Notes: generated by a model not told the origin, from the letters alone. A stretch of DNA of 64,000 nt from Paenibacillus mendelii (GCF_024498075.1 NZ_JANHOF010000003.1:736872-800871), one strand, 5' to 3'. Numbered from the stretch's first letter, positions 25,922-36,511 are shown. Program-made: numbers and translations.

Positions 25922-26833
25922 GTGAATACACGAACAACGAATAAACGCAGGCTGAGGGCGGAATTGCCGCTGCATCTCATGCTCGTGCCGGGTATTATTG
26001 TCACACTGATATATGCATACGGACCTATGCTTGGCATTGTTATGGCGTTTCAGAAATTCAAGCCGCTGCTCGGGTTCTTCAAATCCGAGTGGGTCGGGTT
26101 CAAGAACTTTGAGTATGTGTTTAACCTGCCGGACTTTACGCAAGTGCTCTGGAATACATTCTTTATTTCCATCATGAAAATTGCATTCGGCTTGCTCATC
26201 CCGCTGATTCTAGCCCTGCTTCTTAATGAAATTACGAAGAACTGGTTCAAGCGGCTCATCCAAACGAGCATCTTCCTCCCGTTCTTCCTCTCATGGGCGG
26301 TGCTCGGCGGGGTGCTGATTGAAATCTTCTCGCTTAAAGGTCCGGTCAATGGCCTTATATCTGCCGTAGGCGTGGAGCCGATCATGTTCATGGGGATCAA
26401 CGAATGGTTCGTCAGCATCATTATCGGCTCGGATGTGTGGAAGGGTATGGGCTATAACATGATCATCTTCCTGGCTGCCATCGTCAGCATTAATGCCAAC
26501 CTGTATGAAGCGGCGGAAGTGGATGGGGCGGGAAAATGGAAGCAGATGGTGCATATTACGCTGCCGGGAATGGCCCCGATCATCATTCTCATGTGCACGT
26601 TAAGTCTGGGCGGGGTGCTGAATGCAGGCTTCGAACAAATTCTCATTCTGTATAATCCGGCCGTATACGAAAGCGCCGATGTGATCGATACCTTCGTGTA
26701 CAGGCTCGGATTGTTCGATCAGCAGTACGCGCCTGCCGCAGCTGTCGGGCTGTTTAAATCGGTCATCTCTGTCGCGTTAGTGTCATTGTCATACTACCTG
26801 GCCTATCGGCTCACAAACTATCGAATCTTTTAA
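25922..26833 (+). CDS. LplB-like sugar ABC transporter permease
   Basis: 303 residues from GTG 25922 (GGAGG 10 bases upstream). An ATG at 25892 in frame overlaps the previous stop but has no RBS, and LplB proteins normally begin near the RRxxELPLHLML segment. About six membrane segments; EAA loop EAAEVDGAGKWKQMVHITLPGM. It pairs with the next permease. Confidence 0.9.
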   Translation: MNTRTTNKRRLRAELPLHLMLVPGIIVTLIYAYGPMLGIVMAFQKFKPLLGFFKSEWVGFKNFEYVFNLPDFTQVLWNTFFISIMKIAFGLLIPLILALLLNEITKNWFKRLIQTSIFLPFFLSWAVLGGVLIEIFSLKGPVNGLISAVGVEPIMFMGINEWFVSIIIGSDVWKGMGYNMIIFLAAIVSINANLYEAAEVDGAGKWKQMVHITLPGMAPIIILMCTLSLGGVLNAGFEQILILYNPAVYESADVIDTFVYRLGLFDQQYAPAAAVGLFKSVISVALVSLSYYLAYRLTNYRIF

Positions 26834-26851
26834 GAAGGCGGGTGGACGCAC

Positions 26852-27736
26852 ATGTCGTATAAACTACCGCTTGGCAGAAAAATTTTTATTGCCATCAATA
26901 TTCCTCTTTTAATTGGTATTATGCTGCTGTCTATCGTTCCCTTTGTTCATCTGCTGGCCGTATCGCTCAGCTCCAATGCGGCGGCTTCGTCCGGTCAGGT
27001 GAAGCTGTGGCCGATCGGCTTCACCTTGGATGCGTATCAGTTTCTGGGGCAGAAGGCGGAGTTCATCAAGTCTCTTGGAATTTCTGTGCAGCGTGTCTTC
27101 CTGGGGACGATCATCAACATGTTGCTCGTATTCTTGACGGCATACCCACTGTCTAAGACGAATGAGCAGTTCCGGTTCCGGACGGGTTATGTATGGTTCT
27201 TCGCGGTAACGATGTTCTTCGGCGGCGGACTGATCCCGACCTACATGATCGTGAAAGAGACCGGTATCATGAATACGATCTGGGCGCTTATTCTGCCCGG
27301 TGCGCTCAATGTATGGAACATGGTCATGATGCTTAATTTCTTCAGAGGAATTCCGCGGGAGCTGGAGGAAGCTTCGAAGATCGACGGAGCGGGACACTGG
27401 TCGATATTGTGGAGAGTTTATTTGCCGGTATCCCTGCCTTCCATTGCTACCATTGGTCTGTTTACTATCGTCGGGCATTGGAATTCTTGGTTCGATGGGA
27501 TGATCTACATGAATTCTCCCGCCAATTATCCGCTTCAAACCTATCTGGCGACATTGGTTACGGCGATTAATGTGAAGTCGATTACGATCGATGATTTATC
27601 CGCGCTGCAGAACTTAAGTGAGAAGACACTGCGGACCGCCCAGATCTTTCTGGGTGCGCTGCCGATCATGCTGGTATATCCGTTTTTGCAAAAATATTTT
27701 GTTAAAGGCATTACCGTCGGCAGTGTAAAAGAATAA
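26852..27736 (+). CDS. LplC/YtcP-like sugar ABC transporter permease
   Basis: 294 residues, six membrane segments, EAA loop EEASKIDGAGHWSILWRVYLPVSLPSI, and C-terminal KYFVKGITVGSVKE typical of the LplC group. Starts 18 bp after lplB with AAGGCGGGTGG upstream. A terminator follows. Confidence 0.93.
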   Translation: MSYKLPLGRKIFIAINIPLLIGIMLLSIVPFVHLLAVSLSSNAAASSGQVKLWPIGFTLDAYQFLGQKAEFIKSLGISVQRVFLGTIINMLLVFLTAYPLSKTNEQFRFRTGYVWFFAVTMFFGGGLIPTYMIVKETGIMNTIWALILPGALNVWNMVMMLNFFRGIPRELEEASKIDGAGHWSILWRVYLPVSLPSIATIGLFTIVGHWNSWFDGMIYMNSPANYPLQTYLATLVTAINVKSITIDDLSALQNLSEKTLRTAQIFLGALPIMLVYPFLQKYFVKGITVGSVKE

Positions 27737-27749
27737 TGAATAGGAAGAG

Positions 27750-27776
27750 ACCCTCGGTTGTTGGAGGGTTTTCTTT
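27750..27776 (+). terminator. Terminator of the lplABC-like operon
   Basis: Stem ACCCTC/GAGGGT (27750-27755 with 27764-27769), 8-nt loop, T-rich run. Confidence 0.7.
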
Positions 27777-27890
27777 ATGCGATTTGGCCATTAGGATAGG
27801 ATTTCCTCACTTCGAGTCGAATAGTCTCATCAAAAGTCACATCATGCGCTTCGCATGCAATAAGTATGCGTTAGTAAGGGGGAGGAACAG

Positions 27891-29630
27891 GTGAGGAAGC
27901 TGGCTAACCTTAAGCTGTCGAAGCTGCATGTGTATCAGAGGGTGATTATCGTCTTTGTGGCGATGCTCGTGCCGGTATACTTGATCAGCTTAGGTATCAA
28001 CATGTGGGGCCTCTCGTTCATGAAGAAGGGCTTCACTAATTCGATTTCATCTAATGTCCAGTTCTATTCCGATCAGCTCAATGAACAGTTCACCTTCGTA
28101 CGGAGGCTGCAGCTTCAGCTGGCGAATGATTCCGACCTTCTGAAGATGAGCTTCCTAGGGGGACTGCTGAACGGATTCGATGACCTTGAACGGATCAACC
28201 GTGTGAAGGATCGTCTATTCGCTGCCCGGGATTCCAGTGATTATTTGGTTAATGTCGGGGTGTACGTCAGATCCTATGGCAGAACCATTTCGACGCAAGG
28301 CGGCATTATGAAGCTGCCAAACAATGATTTTAAGATGATATCCCGGTTTGTTTCTCAAAAGCCCGCGCAGCCGATTTTTATGAAGGATGGACGGCTTTTT
28401 TTCATCGAACCGGTCAATAACCGAAGTATTATCGTCTATATGGAGCTGTCTGTCCCGAAGCTAACGGAGACGCTCTCCAAGCTTGTGGGGCTGTACGATG
28501 ATTCGGGTGCATTGCTCATGGATGGGCAGAATGACAGTGTGGTTTCCGTCCGTGCAGCCGATCCAGTTGTTGAACAGATCAGAGCATCGGCTGAAATAAG
28601 GAATGAAACGCCGCAGTCGAGCAACCACTATATGCTGAAGGTGGAGAATGAGGATTATATGGTGACACAGATCCCGATCAGCGCACTCGGTTTGAGCCTG
28701 AACGCTTATATGAATCAGGATGAAGTGACGGGGCCGCTTCGCATGTTCAACGTGTGGCTGATCGTGCTTTCGCTCGTATCCCTCGCCATAGTGGTCATGT
28801 TTTCCTTTTCCGTCAATGTGATGATTCATAGACCGCTCCTCAAGCTGATCAAGGCATTCAAGAAATTGGAGACGGATAATCTGATCGGTATGCGGCAGGG
28901 CAACAACGATAATGAATTCGGTTATTTGTACCGGAATTTCGACAGTATGGTCAGCAAGCTCAAGCATTCCATTCATGAGAATTACGAGCAGACGCTCGCG
29001 CTCCAGCACTCGGAGTTCAAGCAGCTCCAATCCCAAATCAATCCCCACTTCTTATACAACAGCTTTTTTAACATCTATATGATCTGCCGCAGCGGTGATG
29101 TGGATGGAGCCTCGCTATTGGCCCAGAAGCTGGGCAGCTATTATCAATTCATTACCCGCAGCGGGAAGGACGACGTTCCGCTAATCGAAGAATACCGCCA
29201 TGCCTTGGATTATTGCGAGATTCAGGGGATACGCTTCTCGAACCGGATCGTGGTGGAGGCGGAAGAGCTGCCGGAAAGCTGTCAATCGCTCGAGCTTCCA
29301 CGGCTCATTGTGCAGCCGCTCGTCGAGAATGCGTTCGAGCATGCCTTTGAGAACGGCAGGCGAAGAGGAATGATTGTGATGAAGGTGAGCTATTCCGGCA
29401 GCCGGTTATCCATCTATGTTGAAGACGATGGCAATGTACTACCGGATGAGCAGCTGCTAGAGATGCAGAGCAAGCTTGCCAACACGTCACTGATCGCTGA
29501 GAAAACGGGACTATTCAATGTGTGCAGACGTGTTCAACTCCGGTTTGGCAAGCAAAGCGGTGTCTTTGTTTCCCGCAGCCCGCTCGGCGGATTAAAGGCG
29601 GAGATTCTCATTTACGATATGGAGGGGTAG
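27891..29630 (+). CDS. YesM-type sensor histidine kinase
   Basis: 579 residues from GTG 27891 (GGGGGAGG upstream). A membrane segment at about 18-40, a long extracytoplasmic domain (about 40-285), a second membrane segment at about 290-312, HAMP, then a His_kinase domain with H-box LQSQINPHFLYNSFFN and a YesM-type HATPase (RLIVQPLVENAFEHAFENG, VEDDGNVLP). Of the class that senses sugars or their binding proteins and acts on an AraC-type regulator; the partner gene starts 3 bp after the stop. Confidence 0.93.
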   Translation: MRKLANLKLSKLHVYQRVIIVFVAMLVPVYLISLGINMWGLSFMKKGFTNSISSNVQFYSDQLNEQFTFVRRLQLQLANDSDLLKMSFLGGLLNGFDDLERINRVKDRLFAARDSSDYLVNVGVYVRSYGRTISTQGGIMKLPNNDFKMISRFVSQKPAQPIFMKDGRLFFIEPVNNRSIIVYMELSVPKLTETLSKLVGLYDDSGALLMDGQNDSVVSVRAADPVVEQIRASAEIRNETPQSSNHYMLKVENEDYMVTQIPISALGLSLNAYMNQDEVTGPLRMFNVWLIVLSLVSLAIVVMFSFSVNVMIHRPLLKLIKAFKKLETDNLIGMRQGNNDNEFGYLYRNFDSMVSKLKHSIHENYEQTLALQHSEFKQLQSQINPHFLYNSFFNIYMICRSGDVDGASLLAQKLGSYYQFITRSGKDDVPLIEEYRHALDYCEIQGIRFSNRIVVEAEELPESCQSLELPRLIVQPLVENAFEHAFENGRRRGMIVMKVSYSGSRLSIYVEDDGNVLPDEQLLEMQSKLANTSLIAEKTGLFNVCRRVQLRFGKQSGVFVSRSPLGGLKAEILIYDMEG

Positions 29631-29633
29631 ACC

Positions 29634-31313
29634 ATGTACCGGATGTTGATCGTTGATGACGAGCCAGCTATTGTGGACGGATTGATGCAGTTCTTTCAAG
29701 ACATGGAAGACCTTGAGCTTGACCTGTGCAAGGCTTATTCGGCGAGTGAAGCGCTCGATATTGTAAAGAAGACGAAGGTTGATCTCATCATTAGCGACAT
29801 TCGCATGCCTGGCAGGAGCGGACTGCAGCTTATTGACGATGTGCTGTTTTATTGGCCGGCTTGCCGGATCATCCTGCTCACGGGCTACAGCGACTTCGAG
29901 TATGCGCATAAGGCCATTCAGAAGAATGTCGATTCGTATATTTTGAAGACGGAAGGGCTTGAAATCATTCACGAGGCAGTACAAACCGCACTAACCAAGA
30001 TCGATGACGAATACCGGGCCAAAACGGTGCTGGAGCTGGCGGAGCTGAAGCTTGCGGCCTCAGAATCCTTGCTCAAGAAGGAATATCTGGAAGCGCTGCT
30101 GATTGGCGAGGAGGTGGATGAGACATGGGGAAGACATGGAATCGAATCGTTATCTCTGCAGATCAACAGCCCGGAGCCTCTGATCTTAATTGCCGCCCGG
30201 GTGGACCGCTTGGAGGAGAAGGTGCCGAATCGGATAAAATCAGAGGTTCAATGGTTCATTCGCAATTTACTGGCTGATCGTCTTCCTAAGCAGCTTCGCG
30301 CAGAGGCAATCCATCTGGATCGCGCGGAATCCGTATGGTTTCTTCAACCGGCTCAGGATGCGGACCGGTTTGTTGAACAAGGCGGAAGCATCGATTGGCG
30401 GGGCATCATCGATTATACGAAGGGCCTGCTGGAGCCCGTTCAGAGCAGCTGCCGTGAGGAGTTCGGCGTCTCCGTCTCCTTCATCGTTAGCCGCGGTCCT
30501 CTCCAATGGGAGGAGATCAGCGGCGAATTCGAACGCATAAAGGACGTGTTCAAGCAATATGCCGTGACAGGCCAGCCGATGGCGATCGTTGACTTGGGCA
30601 CAGCCGATGATGGGGCGAAGCGGGAGGCCAGAGAGCTTAGCGGAACGAGCATGACGGTCATGAACAACAAACTCATCGCGCTTGAGAAACGGCTGGACGC
30701 TGGCGATGTATCAGGGGCGGCCTTGCTCACCTCTGAATTGGTCCAGCAAATTAAACTTGATATCGCATGCAGCTACACGATCGGGATGGAGAATTATTAT
30801 CGGCTGATCCTCGCATTCCTATCGTATATGAACGGCATTCAACATAGTAACAGCCTTGAGCCGGAGCTTCGCATGCCAAGTATTCCATTCTTAGAGGCGC
30901 CGACAGAATGGGAGTCGGTCGAGGAGAGAATGCTTCGGCTGAGCGAGTCGATCTGCCGGATCAAGCAAGAACAGCTGGCCAAGAGCGAGAACCTGATCGT
31001 CGAGCGCATCCATCGTTTCATCAATGACAATTTGGGCGGCGATCTTTCTCTGGCCCGAATCGCCGAGGTCGTCTACTTCAATCCCTCTTATTTATCCCGG
31101 TTCTATAAGCAGCTGACAGGCCGCAACCTGTCCGAATATATTAATGAAACCAAATCTGAAACGGCGGTGAGATTGCTCAGCCAGACACAGATGAAGGTTA
31201 GCGAAATCGCGCTGAAGCTGGGGTTTGAATCCCCTTCCTACTTCACCTCCTTCTTCCGGAAGATGATTGGGACCACCCCTCAGGATTATCGGGAGACTGC
31301 TTGCCTAAAGTAG
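29634..31313 (+). CDS. YesN-type response regulator (REC plus AraC HTH)
   Basis: 559 residues. Receiver domain at about 1-120 (IVDDEPAIVDG, phosphoacceptor in LIISDIRMPGRSG, LTGYSDFEYAHKAI), a long middle domain, and a C-terminal AraC/XylS double HTH (about 460-555; FINDNLGGDLSLARIAEVVYFNPSYLSRFYKQLTGR, ETAVRLLSQTQMKVSEIALKLGFESPSYFTSFFRKMIGTTPQDYR). It probably activates the lplABC-like operon and the SLH protein gene, both of which carry the shared word at 23974 and 31312. Confidence 0.94.
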   Translation: MYRMLIVDDEPAIVDGLMQFFQDMEDLELDLCKAYSASEALDIVKKTKVDLIISDIRMPGRSGLQLIDDVLFYWPACRIILLTGYSDFEYAHKAIQKNVDSYILKTEGLEIIHEAVQTALTKIDDEYRAKTVLELAELKLAASESLLKKEYLEALLIGEEVDETWGRHGIESLSLQINSPEPLILIAARVDRLEEKVPNRIKSEVQWFIRNLLADRLPKQLRAEAIHLDRAESVWFLQPAQDADRFVEQGGSIDWRGIIDYTKGLLEPVQSSCREEFGVSVSFIVSRGPLQWEEISGEFERIKDVFKQYAVTGQPMAIVDLGTADDGAKREARELSGTSMTVMNNKLIALEKRLDAGDVSGAALLTSELVQQIKLDIACSYTIGMENYYRLILAFLSYMNGIQHSNSLEPELRMPSIPFLEAPTEWESVEERMLRLSESICRIKQEQLAKSENLIVERIHRFINDNLGGDLSLARIAEVVYFNPSYLSRFYKQLTGRNLSEYINETKSETAVRLLSQTQMKVSEIALKLGFESPSYFTSFFRKMIGTTPQDYRETACLK

Positions 31314-31355
31314 TAAACAAAACAGAAGCAAGTAAAGAATCTTATATTGTTGGCG
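31312..31355 (+). promoter_or_regulatory. Shared promoter word, copy 2 (upstream of the SLH protein gene)
   Basis: Ungapped match to 23974-24017 (36 of 44). The -10-like TATATT is at 31343-31348. It begins inside the last codons of the YesN gene, so that gene's stop region doubles as a promoter. Confidence 0.6.
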
Positions 31356-31459
31356 CCAATTCCTCAGCTATATGATGGATGTGTGAAGCTTGTGTAAAGC
31401 GCGCTTACACGGCTTGTGCAACCAAAACCGGAACGGTTGGCTGGTTCCTTAAGAGAGGA

Positions 31460-34400
31460 ATGAAAGTAAGGGAAATGAAAAAAAAGTTTTTTTCCTTGTT
31501 TCTTGCCGTAAGCGTTCTCATATCCGTCGTACCAATTGCAGGGGGCGGTTCTATCGCACATGCCGAGGAAGCGGCTGCTGACGTATGGGTGGAAAACCCG
31601 TTGAAGACGGTATTCAGGAGCAGCACGATACCCGCGCTGCCTGATAAGAGCATATCCCTCGTTTCAGCTAAGAATGAATACGAAAGCGCACAAATCGCAA
31701 TCCGAAGCGATGCTGGCTTCACGATTAACGGGGTCGAATTTACCGACCTAACCACGACAGCCGGAGACCTGATCGAAGCCGGGAATCTTAGCTATCATTT
31801 TGTCGAATACGAGCTGCCGGATACAGTGAAGGACAATGCTTTCATGCCCGCAGGGGTCCCCATCTATCCGCTATCCGATATACCGGACCCGCTCTCTAAT
31901 GAAGCTTCCATCACGGTTGCCGCGCAATCCACGCAGCCTATTTTTATAACCAACTATGTACCTTCCGCGGCGGCGCCGGGCCATTATGAAGGGTTGATTA
32001 GCTTGAACACGACCTTGGGAACGTTTCAAATACCGATCCAGGTCGAGGTGAGCAATGTTGAAATTCCGGCTCTCTCGGATTCGGAGTTTATCAATTATCA
32101 ATGGGCCATGACCAACGGATTTACATGGGATGGCCTCACTTGGGACAGCAATAATCCACAAGCTATGTATGATGTCGGTGAAAAATACTACGATGTTCCG
32201 CTGTACAGCGACGAATGGTTTGACCTGCTGGATGAATTCGCCACCGTTATGACAGATTACAGGCAGAATATGATCTGGCTCCGGACGGATCTGCTGCTGC
32301 AAGCGAAAGGTACATATCTATCCGAATTTAAGGATGGCATTCCCGAATCGATTGATTGGTCCGTATTTGACCGTTATGTGCAAACCTTCATCGATAAAGG
32401 GATGACTCATTTTGCCAACACGCATCTCATACATTCCTTGAACTACATGCCGCCGGAGGAGAAGCCGAGTGCAGAGGTATGGAGCGGGGCTTTGCCTGCG
32501 GCAGACTCGATGCCCGTTACCGATGCTTATGTGAGAAATTATATGACGGCACTGCACGACCATCTGGAGGAGAAGGGCTGGCTCAATGAGGACGGATTTA
32601 CGTGGTACCAGCATATCCGGGATGAGCCTATTGCGGATAAGGACCGCAATTATTGGACGTATATCGCACGTCAGATTAAGCAAGATGTACCGGACTTCAA
32701 GACGATGGATGCCGATCCGAACGGCGTGCTGATGAACGATGCCACCAAATCATACGTGGATGTATGGGTTCCGCTGACTCCGGCTTTCCAGGCGAAGAAA
32801 GGTTTATACAAAGCCGAGCAAGAGGCTGGCAAAGATATGTGGGTTTATACCTGCGATGTCAATCAGCCGCCATGGTTGAACCGGTTCTGGACGCAGCCTA
32901 CCTTAACGGGACGGTTACTGTTCTGGAACTTGAATCAGGAGGGTGTGACGGGCCATCTGCACTGGGCATGGAATGCCTGGTATGTGGGCAGCTATTACGG
33001 CGATTCCACGATCGTGTACCCGGACAAGAAGAACATGACCGTGAAGAGCTCGCTTCGCTATGAAGCGCAGCGGGATGGATTGGAAGATTATGAGCTGATG
33101 GATATCGTGAAGGCTTCTAATCCTGATCTCGCCAAACAAATTGCGGACAGCGTGGTTAATCCGGCTGACCCGAGAAAGTACTCACTTGACCCAAGTTATA
33201 TCAAGACATTGCATGATTATTTGGTTCGTGCTGCAGCAGGCGAACCGGTTGGAGAGGTACCGCAAGCCGTTAGTCCATATATGGGGCAAGAAATTTCGAA
33301 TACCTATATGACGGACAGCGCGAGCGGCGATATTACCTTCTCAGGCAGCTGGTTCCCGAAGATCAGACAGTTTGCCTATAACGGAAGCGTTCAAGCTTCA
33401 TCCGGCGCTGACGCCGATCTCGAATATGAATTCTACGGCAGCGGGATCGACGTTATTGTCGAGAAGAATGAGGATTCCGGCAAAATCGCCATATCGGTGG
33501 ACGATGGCGAACCGGTAATCGTCGATGCTTACGAGAAGGTGCAGCATGACTACTTTACGATTTACAGCCAACAAGGACTGACGCCAGGCAAACATAAGAT
33601 CAAGGTCATGAAAGCTGGCGGGGACAGCTCCAATCTGTATTTCGATGCTTTCCGAGTACACAAGTATGACGGGCAGATCCTCTATGATGCCTCGCTGAAA
33701 AGCCTAGACATCAGCGGCGCGCCATCGTTCAGCTTTAGCAGCAGCAAGACGAAGTACCAAATTATGATACCGGAGGATACCTCCGAAATTACGATAACGC
33801 CAACACAATTGGACGCAGGCGGAACGCTTTCCATCGGTGGGAAGACAATGGAGAGCGGTATGGCAGCCAAGGCTATTATTCCAAATGGAAAAAGCAAGAT
33901 TACACTTCTAATTACGGCTAGCGACGGTGTCACTCAGAAGCAGTATACGTTGAATTTCTTAAAGGGCAATAAGAATGAAGAGAGCAGCAATATCGCCCGG
34001 GACTATGCTGAAATTACCGCATCGGCTGCTCGTTCGGGAGAGGGTGCTATTAACTATGGTCCGTATAAGATGGTTGATGGCAGCTATGACAGCATGTATG
34101 CCAGTATGCAGGGCTATGTCGATACACATCCGTTTCCTCACGAAATTGTTCTGACATGGGATGAGCCGAAGGATTTCAACACCCTCGTGATGAATACTAA
34201 ATCCGGTCTCCTTCAAGGGATTATCGATATCGACGTGCAGGTATCAACGGATGGGGTGAGTTGGGAGACGGTAGTACAGCGAATACCGTTTAATTGGGAG
34301 AGTGACCAGGATGGTGTCTCAGAGTTCGCATATGGGAACATCCCTGCGGTCAGCGGAGCGAAGAAGCTGAGGATTCAGATCAATGATGCGTACTATAAGC

Positions 34401-36511
34401 AATGGAACATGTATGCCGTTTATGAGCTTGAGCTCTATAATCTGCCTGACAACGGCGAGGTGCAGGATATTACGCTTATCCGCGATGTCGTATTATCTGG
34501 ACTCGCTATCAAGGATGTGAAGACCGGCAAGCCGATTGATATCTCTTTTGATCCTTCCAAGAAAGCCTATCAAATAGAGCTTGGAATGGAATCGAACAAA
34601 GTAGAGATTACCCCAACCTTGAAAAATAACTATGGGACGCTGACCTTCAATGGGGTGTCCGTAGCGTCTGGAAATACGGCTATCGCAACTCTTCCAGACG
34701 GTCTGAGTACCTTGACGGTGAAGTTGGCCGGCGATCAAGGCATATCCAAAGAATATACGCTTCAATGGCAGAGAGCCATTGAAAATATTGCACTGAAGGC
34801 ACAATCGATTACCTTGGATAAACCGATGGAAGGCTCAACGTCAGTGGACACGCTAATCGATGGTAATTACTCGACAATATTCACGAATGGTAAGTTTAAT
34901 GCTATAGCTGACTTTAATTTCCCTCATACAATAGATTTGAAGTGGAATGAGCCTCAAAGTTTCAACACAATCCATATAATTGCGCCGGACGGAGTGACCG
35001 ATCATAAGGTCTCGACTTTTGCCATTAAGGTGAAGAAGAGCGGCGATGCCGATTGGACGCAAATTTTGCATGATGGCCAAACGTGGGTGGTGGATGGCAA
35101 TGTTCTGTTCTGGCCTCTTTATAAAGGCTTGAATCCGGATAATGCCGGAGGAACGCTTACAGAGAAGCTTCCGATTCTGGCTCAAGAAGGCATCACGGAC
35201 ATGCAGATCATGCTCTATGGCGGCCATTTCTACCAATCTCCCTACTATTATGAGATTAATGAGCTTGAAATCACAAATATAGTAGAAGACGGCCAGATCG
35301 TCATCGAGGTCGTCAAGGACAATGAAGGCGGTAATCCTGGTAATGTTGGAGGCGGCTTCGTCGGTTCGGTTGATCCGCAGCCGGCCAAGGATGTTCATGT
35401 CATCAAGCCGGCTGATATCCGCAATCCTTCCCAGGAAGGGATTATTACGATCCCGGTATCGGAGGATGCCAACCGTATTGAGCTTCCAACCAATGCGGCC
35501 GAGCTGCTGGGTAAGAACCGTCTGGCCATTCAAGCAGGCGGCTTGACCTTAATCCTGCCAGCTGAAGTTCTTCAGCAGCTGGTAAGCCAGCTCTCTGCCG
35601 GGGATCTGAAGGACGGCCGCATCGAGCTGTTGATTCAACCGCTGAATGATACGGATGCGGCAGCTATTGTAGCCAAAGGAGAGACGTCCAGCAAGGCGAA
35701 GCTTACTCTCTCCGGCAAGGTCTATGATTTCGGTCTGGCGTTCGTGTCGAAGAGCGGGAAGGCCACGAATCTGACCGAATTCGATCAGCCGGTTACGATT
35801 CGAATGGCAGCTGATTCATCGGTCAATCCGGTCTTGTCCGGCCTCTATTACTTGGCTGACGACGGTACACTGGAATATGTCGGCGGCCATTACGAAGACG
35901 ATGAGCTCGCCGCTGAAATTCGTCATTTCAGCAAATATGCCATTCTGGAGTATAAGAAGTCATTCGTTGATGTCCCGAAAACCCACTGGGCTGCTGACGT
36001 TATCGAGCAATTGACGGCGAAGCATATCATTAAGGGAGTCAGCGCAACGGCTTTCGTACCCGCTCGCGAGGTAACCCGTGCTGAATTCACCGTGCTGCTG
36101 GCAGGGGCGTTGAAGCTTACGGCCACAGGAGATAGCGGGTTCACGGATGTTGCGAAGGAAGCTTGGTATGCCCAAGGGATCGCCGCGGCAGCGAAAGCAG
36201 GTATCGTAAATGGCAAAGACGAGCGGGCCTTCGACCCGAACGGAATCATTACGCGCGAGCAAATGGCCGTCATGATGATGAAGGCGTATGAAGTATGGAG
36301 CGGCAAGAAACTGGGCACATACGACACAGCCAGGTTCAGCGATTCTAGTGAGGTTTCGTCCTGGGCAGCGAAGTATGTAGGTGCTGCAGGAGAGCTTGGC
36401 GTCATGAAAGGACGCGCTGCGGATAAGTTCGCGCCCAAGGGAACGGCGACGCGCGCGGAAGCCGCGCAAGCAATCTATAATTTACTGAGTACGAATGGGA
36501 TTGTTCAGTAA
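31460..36511 (+). CDS. Giant S-layer-anchored surface protein with DUF4091 glycosidase-like domain
   Basis: About 1,683 residues. Start at ATG 31460 or 31475; the signal peptide (KKKFFSLFLAVSVLISVVP...AHAEE) fits either, and the upstream Cys-rich stretch in frame is not a signal. Domain order by pattern: DUF4091 glycoside-hydrolase-like region (about 20-600), a beta-sandwich binding domain (about 630-740), a cadherin-like sandwich, an F5/8-type module (about 850-1,020), a second cadherin-like unit, a second F5/8-type module (about 1,125-1,280), a Gly/Pro linker, then three SLH repeats over the last about 180 residues (FVDVPKTHWAADVIEQL, FTDVAKEAWYAQGI, FSDSSEVSSWAAKYV). It is held on pyruvylated wall polymer and probably binds or trims a polysaccharide taken up by the adjacent importer. 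Confidence 0.9.
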   Translation: MKVREMKKKFFSLFLAVSVLISVVPIAGGGSIAHAEEAAADVWVENPLKTVFRSSTIPALPDKSISLVSAKNEYESAQIAIRSDAGFTINGVEFTDLTTTAGDLIEAGNLSYHFVEYELPDTVKDNAFMPAGVPIYPLSDIPDPLSNEASITVAAQSTQPIFITNYVPSAAAPGHYEGLISLNTTLGTFQIPIQVEVSNVEIPALSDSEFINYQWAMTNGFTWDGLTWDSNNPQAMYDVGEKYYDVPLYSDEWFDLLDEFATVMTDYRQNMIWLRTDLLLQAKGTYLSEFKDGIPESIDWSVFDRYVQTFIDKGMTHFANTHLIHSLNYMPPEEKPSAEVWSGALPAADSMPVTDAYVRNYMTALHDHLEEKGWLNEDGFTWYQHIRDEPIADKDRNYWTYIARQIKQDVPDFKTMDADPNGVLMNDATKSYVDVWVPLTPAFQAKKGLYKAEQEAGKDMWVYTCDVNQPPWLNRFWTQPTLTGRLLFWNLNQEGVTGHLHWAWNAWYVGSYYGDSTIVYPDKKNMTVKSSLRYEAQRDGLEDYELMDIVKASNPDLAKQIADSVVNPADPRKYSLDPSYIKTLHDYLVRAAAGEPVGEVPQAVSPYMGQEISNTYMTDSASGDITFSGSWFPKIRQFAYNGSVQASSGADADLEYEFYGSGIDVIVEKNEDSGKIAISVDDGEPVIVDAYEKVQHDYFTIYSQQGLTPGKHKIKVMKAGGDSSNLYFDAFRVHKYDGQILYDASLKSLDISGAPSFSFSSSKTKYQIMIPEDTSEITITPTQLDAGGTLSIGGKTMESGMAAKAIIPNGKSKITLLITASDGVTQKQYTLNFLKGNKNEESSNIARDYAEITASAARSGEGAINYGPYKMVDGSYDSMYASMQGYVDTHPFPHEIVLTWDEPKDFNTLVMNTKSGLLQGIIDIDVQVSTDGVSWETVVQRIPFNWESDQDGVSEFAYGNIPAVSGAKKLRIQINDAYYKQWNMYAVYELELYNLPDNGEVQDITLIRDVVLSGLAIKDVKTGKPIDISFDPSKKAYQIELGMESNKVEITPTLKNNYGTLTFNGVSVASGNTAIATLPDGLSTLTVKLAGDQGISKEYTLQWQRAIENIALKAQSITLDKPMEGSTSVDTLIDGNYSTIFTNGKFNAIADFNFPHTIDLKWNEPQSFNTIHIIAPDGVTDHKVSTFAIKVKKSGDADWTQILHDGQTWVVDGNVLFWPLYKGLNPDNAGGTLTEKLPILAQEGITDMQIMLYGGHFYQSPYYYEINELEITNIVEDGQIVIEVVKDNEGGNPGNVGGGFVGSVDPQPAKDVHVIKPADIRNPSQEGIITIPVSEDANRIELPTNAAELLGKNRLAIQAGGLTLILPAEVLQQLVSQLSAGDLKDGRIELLIQPLNDTDAAAIVAKGETSSKAKLTLSGKVYDFGLAFVSKSGKATNLTEFDQPVTIRMAADSSVNPVLSGLYYLADDGTLEYVGGHYEDDELAAEIRHFSKYAILEYKKSFVDVPKTHWAADVIEQLTAKHIIKGVSATAFVPAREVTRAEFTVLLAGALKLTATGDSGFTDVAKEAWYAQGIAAAAKAGIVNGKDERAFDPNGIITREQMAVMMMKAYEVWSGKKLGTYDTARFSDSSEVSSWAAKYVGAAGELGVMKGRAADKFAPKGTATRAEAAQAIYNLLSTNGIVQ

